A DNA stretch of 20,295 nt, from assembly GCA_001655205.1 (NCBI GenBank), contig LPNZ01009095.1, forward strand, positions 1-20,295, given 5' to 3'. A program made the translations under genes and the position numbers. How positions within the stretch are numbered: the stretch's first letter is position 1; each line of letters opens with the position of its first letter. The stretch comes from Lenisia limosa. Its lineage: Eukaryota > Breviatea. Below, in pieces: positions 1 to 10,700 of the stretch. The notes under the pieces are model-generated. The model worked only from the letters and a program-made list of their open reading frames with translations. It made no database searches and was not told the origin of the DNA.

Positions 1-62
1 TGGGGGGGGTGACATTTACACGATAATGGGGGGGTTGTTTGCCTTCCCTCCAAATGACAAAC

Positions 63-1718
63 CTTCATCAAGACGTGCAAAAGCTCGTCACGTGATCGGA
101 TGAGGCCACGCTCAGCGCGCGCCACTCTTTGCGTGAGTTCCAGGTGCTGGACCTGAGAAGAGGGGTTATAGAGAATAACAACCAGCAAAAAGCCTGAAAT
201 ATCAACTATTTAGGTGCCCCAGAGGCCCACGTGGAGTTCGGGTTCTGCAGATGCAAAGACTAGGCTTGAACAAAGGTCCATGAGCCCTGCACGTGACAGC
301 GAAATGTCCACTAAAGAACCTGGGAGTGTGAGGGTCCGAATGCATAGCTGAGGGATTTACTATATGCTAAGCATGTCGGATCTTTTGAACCATATGTGGC
401 ATACCGATTGATTGGATGACAGGGGGAAGTGGCATTTGTGGGTCTTTGGCAATGATGATGAGTCGTGTTTGCTGTTTGGTTAGAGGAGGGGATACACAGA
501 AAGTCTATTGATACTCAAGGGTTCATGGAAGGGTTATCAACATACGCTGTCGCTGCCCTTGGTGATGATGTCGGCGATTTGGGGCGAAATGCCACCTGGC
601 GCTAAATGCAGTGCTACCACCGGGGCTGTGGAGATGCTGCAGAGTGAGGAGTTTNNNNNNNNNNNNNNNNNNNNNNNNNNNNNNNNNNNNNNNNNNNNNN
701 NNNNNNNNNNNNNNNNNNNNNNNNNNNNNNNNCATATGTTCGCCTATCTAGAAAGCAGAATGATATGGAGACTGAACAACGAATTGAGTATGACATGTGT
801 TATTGTCTGAAATATCATCAATACGCACTCTATCTCTCATATTGGGGGCTCCGCACCTAGGGCTTCACTTCGGTTCACAAAGGGAATTTCTCGATAAATC
901 CTCGAAAATTATCTACATTTTATCGGTATTTTTCGAACCGAAGTGAAGCCCTATCCACACTGTATCATTTTAAGCTTCGAAGCTCACCTTTCATCCATAG
1001 TCGATCCAAAGACAAGGTCTCCGCTGTACATATATCCCAAAAGGGCTTCGGCCTTGGAGGGGGGGGGGATGAGAGAAAGGGTATACGATTGCACCAGGAA
1101 GTGCGTATCACCACGGTACAAGGCTATTGACAATTGTGTAACAATGATCTGACCAAATAAATTACACTTGAGCCCCTTCGACTGAAAAAAATTGTTGTAA
1201 ATCGATTTAACATTACCAAAATATTTTTAAACAAAATAAAATCCAATGCGAAGAAAATTACCATGACTGTTGGGTGCAATGAATAATAGAGAAGGTAGTT
1301 TCAAGAAGGGGGTACCCGGGATACCTGGTTGTGCCAATCAAGCAGAATCGGCATATCGTGGGCGTAATGCGTCAACGTGGCGTTGGCTAGCCATGATGGT
1401 TCGGCCTTCAGCCCCTGGCACTGCCACTCCGACACCAACATTTCTGGGGGGGTCAGCTATAAGAACACTTATGAATAAAGCGGGGTTGCTTCAGAGAGGC
1501 AATATTCACGAGACAAGTTTACAAAGAAAATGTAATTCAAGGTAATCGGAAATTGGCACGCGTGATACAAACCCAGGTAATCTCACGCCAAACCCAATTA
1601 AGCCTACCTGGGATGCATGACGACAATGGGAGCTTCGATGAGGCCACTAGGTCTCTACTGGCTTGGTCGTTGAAGAGGGTCCGTACAAGCTGTGCTCGCG
1701 GCTCTGGCGGCAGGGGAG
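63..1718 (-). CDS. AAA5 module and start of the AAA5-AAA6 connector
   Basis: Exons: 1718-1608, 1443-1325, 1181-1112 (or 1115), 1045 (or 1052)-988, one largely in the gap whose 5' edge is near 747, 636-546, 347 (or 319)-231 and 152-63. 'MLVSEWQCQGLKAEPSWLAN' aligns with TIREWNIQGLPSDDLSIENA, and the following 'YAHDMPILLDWHNQ' with RRWPLLIDPQGQ. 'LKCNLFGQIIVTQLSIALYR' aligns with LKVVKLTDKDFLRTLENAIRFG. 'ISTAPVVALHLAPGGISPQI' aligns with LYLTTKLPNPHYSPEVAAKV, and the last exon, containing 'AERGLIRSRDELLHVLMK', with ERPELEKQRNELVVQNA and on to the coil. AAA5 has no P-loop in any dynein, so its absence here is ordinary. The next acceptor appears to sit just past base 1, because the window opens with a C-run on the minus strand. 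Exon ends near 1045 and 347 are uncertain. Confidence 0.85.
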
Positions 1719-4700
1719 CTGGGGTGGTGGTGAGATGTGTAGTCAACTCAATTGTAACTGAACACCAATATTGATAAAGACAGGTCACAGTTGAATGATG
1801 AAAAGGTGCTATTATCCTTTTTCACAAAACAATTTCATACCCCTCACCTGCAAAGTGTATAAACGCGGCAGTCAACAAGCAGTCGGCAAGTAAAGTTCGG
1901 CCCATATCCTCCAAGTTCCGAAGCTCGGACTCCCAGGACTCTTGTGCAGGCTCCACTGCCTCCAGGAACTCATTTGCCGCTTCTGGGGGAGGGGGATGAG
2001 ATTTAACCGATAATTCCCCCTTCCTCCAAAATAAAAACAATTCTGTGTATATGCAGGTTGAAAACAAGCAGATATGTCACCAAGGCATTTGATGTGTCAA
2101 GCAAGAATAATATTATGTTCAGCAATGATAGCTTAGCACTAGGCCTACCCAGGGTCTTTGCTGAAGTAGCGAGCGACGACTTCTGATACGCCGCCTCTAT
2201 AGCTGCCGACTCGAATGACGACGACAACTGCAGCACTCGTGCCTGGTGAGGAATGAAGCATGGCAGCATATAAAAAGGTACAAGCTAAGTAAAAAAAAAT
2301 AAAAATACAATAGTTTTATTACATTATTACAGGATATCAAGCTAACAAACCAACCTCCAAAGCCTTGCTCTTTTCACGGAGATTGGCTGCACGGCTTCGG
2401 TGTTTTGCAAGCTGAACCTTAACCCTGGCTTGTTCATCTCTGGGGGGGAGGGTAAGCTTGGATGGTTTGACAAGAAAAAGTTTATACGCAATAGTGTTTC
2501 AATCAAAAACTGAGAACGCAGCAAAATTTCAGAATACATACTCACCTAATTGGTTTCATTTTTTGCTGAATGTTATGGTACTCAAAGAAGTCCAAGGTCC
2601 TAAACAGTAATACAAGGACGGTTGGGTCACATTGTTTCTGTTTGATTACAACGCCCCACAACCCCACCATTGGCAAAGAGTCGCAGCGGCTGGAGACGTC
2701 GAAACGGATTCCTGCGTAAATGTAGGGAGAGAAGTGTATCGCCTGGGAGGTGAGAAAAAAACAGGCTGGGGAGATGGAAAGGCTACTTTCCCACTACTCC
2801 CCCACAGTAAGGCCGTAAGATGCGCCTGCGGAAGACCAGTGGTCGGGATGGCGTGCAGAGATGCAAGGAACTTGTCGGGAGGTTGAAGGGATCGTCTCAC
2901 TGCAGGCCATCTGGAGAATAAAACAGTAGGTCGGTAATACTGGAGAAAGTTGCCCCTTCGTCCCCCTGGGTGCCTCTCCATCCCCCCGGGCGCCCCTTCA
3001 TCCCCCCGGGTGCATACTTGGTGTCGTCAGCCATGCCGCGCGGGCCCTGGGCGAAGATCATTGCGGCGGCGACAACCGAAAGAATCTCCTGCGGGGCTGG
3101 GTTGAAGGCTCGGAGTTCGGCTACTGATGATCGGTCAAGCCTGAGGGAGGGGGGTGAGAGACTCTACATCGTGGAGCCAATAATGCTCAGTATGATAGAG
3201 ACAATAGTGTCGAGCAGACTTTGCTAGCGCGGCCTTTGAAGAGGCCAGTAAGGGGGCGGCTTGGCTTTCATACTCCTCCAGTGAGGTGGTGATGGTGACA
3301 AGGATCTCCTCGAGTCGCCGTGTTTCCGCTACATTGTCATTGTTATTGTCATTGCCATTATCATTGTCATTTTTATTGTCATTGTCATTATCATTGTCGT
3401 TGTTATTGCCATTATTGTTATGATAAACGCAAGCATCACTGTGAGGGTTCCATGGAATACGGACAACAGCTGTTCCTGTCATTCTATCTGAAAACAATCT
3501 CACCGTCCTCCTCCTCTGCCTGTTTAGAGACTGTTTGAGATGATGCACGGTCTTGGCCAATCTGAGTGAAAGGGGTGAGGAAATAGTCATTCGTAATGAA
3601 GTAACATTGAGGGGTCTAGAATCAAGCACCCTCGTACTTGAGCCAGTAATGAGCTGTTGCTGGAGATTTTGTCCTCAACCGCACGGGTCTCGGAATCGAT
3701 CAATGCTGTTAGCTTTGCTGCTCCATTTGTTTCTTTGCTGATCTGTGGGGTCAATCGAGCCACCGCTTTTAGGGGAACAATGGGGGCGAATAATAGCCCT
3801 GTGGTCCCAAAAGACTCGATATCTCGGAACGCTCAAAGTTTTTATATTTTGGTGGTCTTTTTCGGACTGTAGGGAAGCCCTACATAAAACAAACAACAAC
3901 AAACAAGCAGCATATTTCAGAGAAGTTAACCGACCTGAGCTAAGGCAGCTCTGAGGTTACTGCATCGTTCATCGACCGAGACTCTTCTTTCCCTAAAAAG
4001 TGAAATCAATATTCTAGAAGAGCCACAATTGGGAAGAAAGGTGGCGGTTACGTTACGCAACTTTAGGGCAATTCTAAGTCAACATTTGAAGAAACGTGGC
4101 AAAAACCATCCCAGCCAAATGCCAAAGGGACCAGACCCTCAAACGCTAAGAGTTCCGAAAATGTGTGAATGAACTGGGAAAATGTTCGTGGAGAGAAGAA
4201 GCGGGTCCTAAAACCGTAATTTCCACAATTGACCGAGTTTTCAAAGACCATCAACCAACCTCAAATGCTGCACAACATCGTCATTGGAGGTTTCCACGGT
4301 TTTTCTCAGCGCCTCGATACCCGATAAATACGTTGCGGCAGCGAAGTGCGAAATGTTCTCAGACTCTCCATCCCCTGAATGATCAAACACGTCGTAATTA
4401 AACTAATCAAAACTGAAGATGAAGCAACTACCACCCCCCTACCGGTGATAGTTGGAGCGAGGGACTGTGGGAGGCCCACTTGTACCAGTGTGTACTCAGA
4501 CCACATTGTGAAGTAGTCTTAATCGTGAAAGACGAGGCAGTGGGTGTGGTATAGTATATGTTTCACAGGCCGTAAGAATCACAAGTCAAACATACATAGT
4601 AATTATGATATGTACATATGAACGCATAATGTCATATCCCCCCGTGGAAAAGAGCAGCAGAGTATATCACCAACATACTCATTCTGCAAGTTGAGAGTAT

Positions 4701-7700
4701 TGTGGGACATCTTTCCGTGATGGTCTTGAAGGACTCGTCATCAGGACGCAGCGACAAAACAATGTGCAGGTTTTGCCGAACCTTGGAGGTGAGAAATATC
4801 ATCCAAATCATCCAAATCTTACAGCGAACAGGTAGGTGGGATAAGGCAATGTATATGACAAAAACTAAAGAAATATTAACTCTATTGCGCAAAGTATATC
4901 CCCCCACCTTCATGTCGAACCAGCCCCAACATGCTGCCGGCGTGTCCAACAAGGCCAGTTTGTGAACAAACGGTCGGATTCGTGAGAGCACCGACTTTTC
5001 CTTTGGAGATTAGTGGTAAGAAAGGGACGGAGATTAGCGGGAAGAAGAAAGGGGTGACATCGGTGTATGTTTTTGTCAATGGAGGGTTGCAGGGATTACA
5101 CGATAAATAAGCCTTCTTGCGAGTTCAATACTACTACTGGGATAAGCAAGCGTATCATATAATACGTTTCATATACAAAAGAAGACTTCATCAATGGAAT
5201 CAGCCCCTTACCTCGGAAGGACTGTGTAAGTTGGGGACCCGCTGGTGCGAGAGAAGAAGTTCGACAGTTGTGAGAATGTCGGAGTTGTTGAGCAGGTCGC
5301 CTGTGATGTACAGCGTACACGAGAGTTCTTCTAAACCTGAGGGGGGGGGGGGGNNNNNNNNNNNNNNNNNNNNNNNNNNNNNNNNNNNNNNNNNNNNNNN
5401 NNNNNNNNNNNNNNNNNNNNNNNNNNNNNNNNNNNNNAAGATACGTGGATAAAGGTGCTCACTTGCTTTGCGGCAGAGGTGCGCCAGGTCCTTGAGGAAT
5501 TTGGTGTGGGTGTAGTCTGCAGAGGCTTTTGGGATGAAGAGGGTGTGTCTAGAGAAGTAACGGATAAAAACCAACTTACAAAACACAGTAAAACAAAACA
5601 AATCATTGATCCATACCCCCCCACTCAGCCAAGGCCGCAGCCAGCTTGGTGGTGGTGGTCTTGCCCGATCCTGAGTCTCCAATCAGCACCGCGCGGGCAC
5701 CAGGTGTGTTCAGGATGCTCCTGAGGGCGTGAGGTTAGACAAATGACAATCAAAATAAACATCAATATAACAAGAGAGCTACATATTTGCCATAGTCACC
5801 CACAGAAGTCTGACAAGGTGTTCCACTGTCGGTACCGTCAAATCAACCTGGGGGGTAAGAGAGGTAAGAGGGAATAGGCAATTTGGCAAGAAGGATGGCT
5901 GAAGCACTTTTCATGATTATTAAAGGTCCAAGTAAAAGCCTAGTAATATATCCAAGCATGGACCAGTACAGCGCAATAAAGCAAAGCGCCACCGCCAACA
6001 TTGCCAGTTTGGCCTGACGAAAGAGACGTGACTTCCTCGGGGTACTCCAGGGTGTCCAGGCGTGCTGTGATTCCGTCTATCAACTTGCCCATGTCCGTTG
6101 TGGGGATGTAGGGCTGGGGGAGGATGAATCAGGCACTCATAAGAGTTAGCTATCAGAGTTGCCTATGTACGAATTCAACAACCCATTGCACACCGCATCT
6201 CTGAGGGCCTTATGGGGGTGGATTGAGGAGTACCATGTCGTTGCCATGCCCAACACTAAGGGGGCAACCTAGGATGGGTGGGTCAGAAAAAGCAATTTAG
6301 TTTTCAATACTACTTTTCCCGACTTTAACATCTATATGTACATGGATAGAACATCTTTGAATAAACAGTCCCCCTGTATTCAAGGCAATATCACCCCCAC
6401 GCCTTACGTCATCAAATATCTTCTTGACGGTTTCCAGCACCAAGTCGTTGTACTGCGACTTATCAATGTCCTCAATCAAGCCGTCTAAAATGTGAGGGGT
6501 GTACTGTTACATGGTCACGTGTAACAAGAAAAAAGACGCAAGTGGTCACGTGAAACAAGGAAAAAGATACAAGGTTGCATAATTGCTAAAGTGTCGGAAG
6601 TGAACGGCAAAGCAGTTGCTTACCAACAGGTTGATAAAGGCCTAACCAGCCTAAGCCCACACAGCAGACAATACTCAGCCTGAGCCCAAAGACCTGACAA
6701 TACTCTTGCGGTTTCATGCACCCAAAGCTTGACGACGTCCTCAACTTTCGAGTGGTAGTCCGGGCTAGCCATCTGCATTCCCTGGAGTACGTTAAACACT
6801 AGGCTATGGTCTTGAAAAGACGGAATTGCTCGATAATCCTCGTTAAACATTCATTTTCAGTCACTTTTCGATTGGGAAGCTATATCAAGATAGCCTTGTT
6901 GATCAAACTTTGAGCGTTGTGAGCATGTTCATGGCAGTGTATGTGGCGATGCCCGTCCCACCTCAGCAATTTTGATGATGGACGCGAGGTCGAAGTGATA
7001 GGCTTGCCGGTTCTGCGAGGGCGGGAAAACGTGCCGCAGTGTTGTTACAACCTCGGTCGTGGCCTGAGATATTCTGGGGGGTGGTGATGTTAGCGTAGAG
7101 ATTGTAAACAAAGATACGAACATAATCAATGTACCGATTCAATCAAAACCAACTCACCTCGGAACTGCAGATATGGCAATATCAGAGAACTTCGACAGAG
7201 CACGATGGAACAAACTTTCACAAATTACCTAAACTAATCAAAACTCATCCGATCAATGATCAATAGAGTGTCTAACTAATCAAAACTAATCAACACTGAT
7301 CCAGTCAACAGATGTTTTGTATCAAATGCCCCCTAACGTGCAGAGAGCCATTGGAGGGCCAATCAAGATAGACCGGGATGAAGTGGCTGAGGAGGCTCGT
7401 AGGGAGAACAGTGTGTGTTTTCAGGGGGCTTGCTGTGGCCAAATACGTCACCGAATCTGGGGCAGCTGTGCCTAAGGAGGTTATGAAATGTGGGCTGTGC
7501 CCTTCAATATGAGAGATTGCTTGTGTTGAGAGTAAAAGCGCTCAGAAGCCCACCAGCGTGAAGGTCGGAAGAGCTTATTGACGCCATCTCTTCGAAGTAG
7601 GCAATGAGCGATGATGAGGGCGGCCTATGTTGTTAATCACAGGCCTTTTGTTCATTTAGGACTCATAGAGGAATGACTAGCTGCTCCCCCTCCCACAGGG

Positions 7701-10700
7701 AAGTCAAGTGCCTGAGAGTGACAACTGTTTGTTTGTCGGTGCTTGCAGTGTCGTTTTTACTGGGTCATGAGGAACAAAGAACCACAAATAATACCTCTCT
7801 TCAGCATATGACACAACAGACTCTTCAGCATATGGTACAACCGACTCTTCAGCATATGGTACAACCAACTCTTCAGCATATGGACCACTGCCTCACCTGA
7901 AGTCGATCAGTTCGGAGACGGACGATATCTTGGACTGTCTATGCAGGAAAACGTCCACGACTTCATGTGTGGGGTTACTGGGGTGATTAGTGTTTCAGTT
8001 TTAACTTTGAGATCCTTTAGCGATTAAATTCGTAACATCGCCACTATCACCTATACCCCCACCATGGATATGAAGCTTGGTATGGCTCCTATACACCTCC
8101 CACCTTGCCTCCATTCGGCTCTTCCACTCCGCGATGGTGGCTGATTTACCCACTCCGTTGCTACCAATGAGCAGGACGTTGCTGCCGCCAAGAGACAGGA
8201 GTGCAAAGAGGAACATAACCCTGCGATGGGTGAGAACATCATTTGCTGATATGAAGCAAACTGAAAAACCCAATGAGTATCAGCGTGTATTTGCATAAGA
8301 TGATAATGTCGAGTCATTACCCCCGTCCATTGAGAGTCATATTGAATGTAGTCGTGCTCAGCCACTCCAAACCTCTCATGGTCAGGGTTAGCTACGAATC
8401 TCGGTAAGTCTCTAGTTAGTTGTCCGTGAGGGCTACGTGTTTCTTGGTCCTCAGGATGGGCAAAACCCTAGACTGTGAGCGAATTCACTCTCCCATATAT
8501 GGATGGAGCCCAACATTATATACTCTGTATGATATGATATTCCCATGTCTGGATTTAATAATATCATATATCATATCATATATCATATGTACTATATATA
8601 ATATGATATCAGAAAGCACTCCCTCCCACCGCCGGCACCGGAAGACCGGACCAAGGCACCCATTTCCCGGACCGGGGGTGGACCACAAACTGAGACAGGC
8701 TCTCGGGCAGATGTGAGGCGAAGTCCTGGGGGGCGGGGGGTGAGAAACATAATCTCATATTCTTGGATTCAAGAGATGTTGCACAGAGATTGACACAACG
8801 CAGCAATAAGTTGCATAATGATTGACACAACACAACAATAAGTTGCATTTACGATTGACACAACACAACAATAAGTTGCATTACGATTGACACAACACAA
8901 CAATAAGTTGTATAAAGGTTGACACAAAAATAAGTTGCACAGAGGTTGACACAACACAACAATAAGTTGCATAATGATTGACACAACACAACAATAAGTT
9001 GCATTACGATTGACACAACACAACAACAGACTCTAATAGTTCAATAGTTCCCTACGTCCAATGGAGTGCCTTTTAGTGCCTTGAAAACAAGGTCCTCGTA
9101 GAGCGCAAGTCGCGATGAGGGCGAGTTACTACCTTGAGGGGGAGGGGGGTGATGGCTTTGGGGGCGTACATGCATATGAAGCGGAAGGTAGATAAGTCAN
9201 NNNNNNNNNNNNNNNNNNNNNNNNNNNNNNNNNNNNNNNNNNNNNNNNNNNNNNNNNNNNNNNNNNNNNNNNNNNNNNNNNNNNNNNNNNNNNNNNNNNN
9301 NNNGTGGGAGCAAAAAAGAGAGGTTATTTCAATAAATCCTTGATAGCACTACATATCTACAAGCATGCATCATGCCTCAAAGCACAAATCATGAGGGGCA
9401 TACCTGGAGGTGGTGTAGCCTCAAAGCCCGAGCCGCCGCCCCAGAAGGCTGAAAATAGGACCAGACGAAGGAGCAAGTCGTTGGACTTCTTTGTGCTGCG
9501 GGNNNNNNNNNNNNNNNNNNNNNNNNNNNNNNNNNNNNNNNNNNNNNNNNNNNNNNNNNNNNNNNNNNNNNNNNNNNNNNNNNNNNNNNNNNNNNNNNNN
9601 NNNNNNNNNNNNNNNNNNNNNNNNNNNNNNNNNNNNNNNNNNNNNNNNNNNNNNNNNNNNNNNNNNNNNNNNNNNNNNNNNNNNNNGTTGGGAGTAGAGG
9701 CCCTCAGAATGTTGACAGAGTTCTCAGTAATCAGGGCGGCTGAGTCGTGAATGAAGAGACAGCTAGGCGCCATACCAACAAAGGATAGTAATTTGGTCCC
9801 AAATAACACAATACTCCCAGCTGCCTAAAGCTGCACACGATCGTTATACAGTCTACTTCGGACCCCCTCCCCCCACATCCCATATGAGCCTTGCCTGAGT
9901 TGACCTTCATGCCCATCTTGTTGATGCTTGCTTTCTGCATCTTCAACATCCCTACAAGCGTGAAGACTACCCTCAAGGGAACAGGCAAGATAAACTATGG
10001 GCACTCTCAGGGTGATCTGATCCCTCTAAGTTCCTTTGGGTTTCCCCGGGGCGACTTAATCCCCTTATAACCCTCATGGTCGAAGTCACTGGGTTAAAGG
10101 AAACCACTGTTATCAGCAACCTGTTCATGAGAATATCAGACCCCCACCATTGAGATACGACATCATACGCCTGACAATGATGCAAGACGCATCGGCATTC
10201 TCAGCAATGGTCATTTGCTGCAGGTCTGGAGAGGGATGAGCAACAATTATATAAAATGACAGAAGCATATTCTGTTGTTAAATATTTGACAGTTCAGTTC
10301 AGTTCACCTTCAACGGTTCCGGTCCGGGCACTGAAAGTGGTGTTGGACTCGTAGACATTCGTGAGGTCCTCTGTAGCAAGAGAAGTCTGAAATGGTGAAT
10401 AAAGCATTCTTAATATGGTGTAATCCAAGACACTTCGCACCGTGACAAGTCCGCCATAGTCGACCTCAGCCTTGCGCGGTGCTAAGGGCTGCGGGCAGAA
10501 AGCCGTTCCTGTCGTGTTAAAAGGAGGAGCATGTGTGGAGCTAGTACTAGCTCTTTTGGACATAATGCTATTGTCATAAATTTCTATTTTGGAAAATTCC
10601 TCTGCAGCCACTCACCATGGCTTTTCGGCAGGCTCAAAGCAGCTGAAACAACGCGAGGAACAACCGCCATGAGTATTGGTGTAATTGCGGCCTGATTAGT

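Noticed and set aside
508-810. Plus-strand open frames across N runs, here and elsewhere
   Set aside because: They are held open by unknown bases and overlap minus-strand exons that match dynein.
3135-3629. Open frame on the minus strand with an Asn/Asp-rich run followed by coiled-coil-like sequence
   Set aside because: The Asn/Asp part is the intronic GACAAT microsatellite. Exons 3561-3504 and 3328-3220 join in phase around it, and only the downstream part is coding.
5625-5720. P-loop exon as part of an ABC transporter or stand-alone ATPase
   Set aside because: Flanking exons on both sides keep phase and match dynein AAA4 in order; there is no ABC signature motif.
7673-7900. Plus-strand frame with a repeated LQHM peptide
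   Set aside because: It is the 24-bp intronic repeat read in one frame; the dynein exon 7960-7897 on the other strand overlaps its end.
8769-9026. Cys/Asn-rich periodic minus-strand peptide
   Set aside because: A 32-bp satellite read as protein; the length is not a multiple of 3 and there are no splice-consistent borders.
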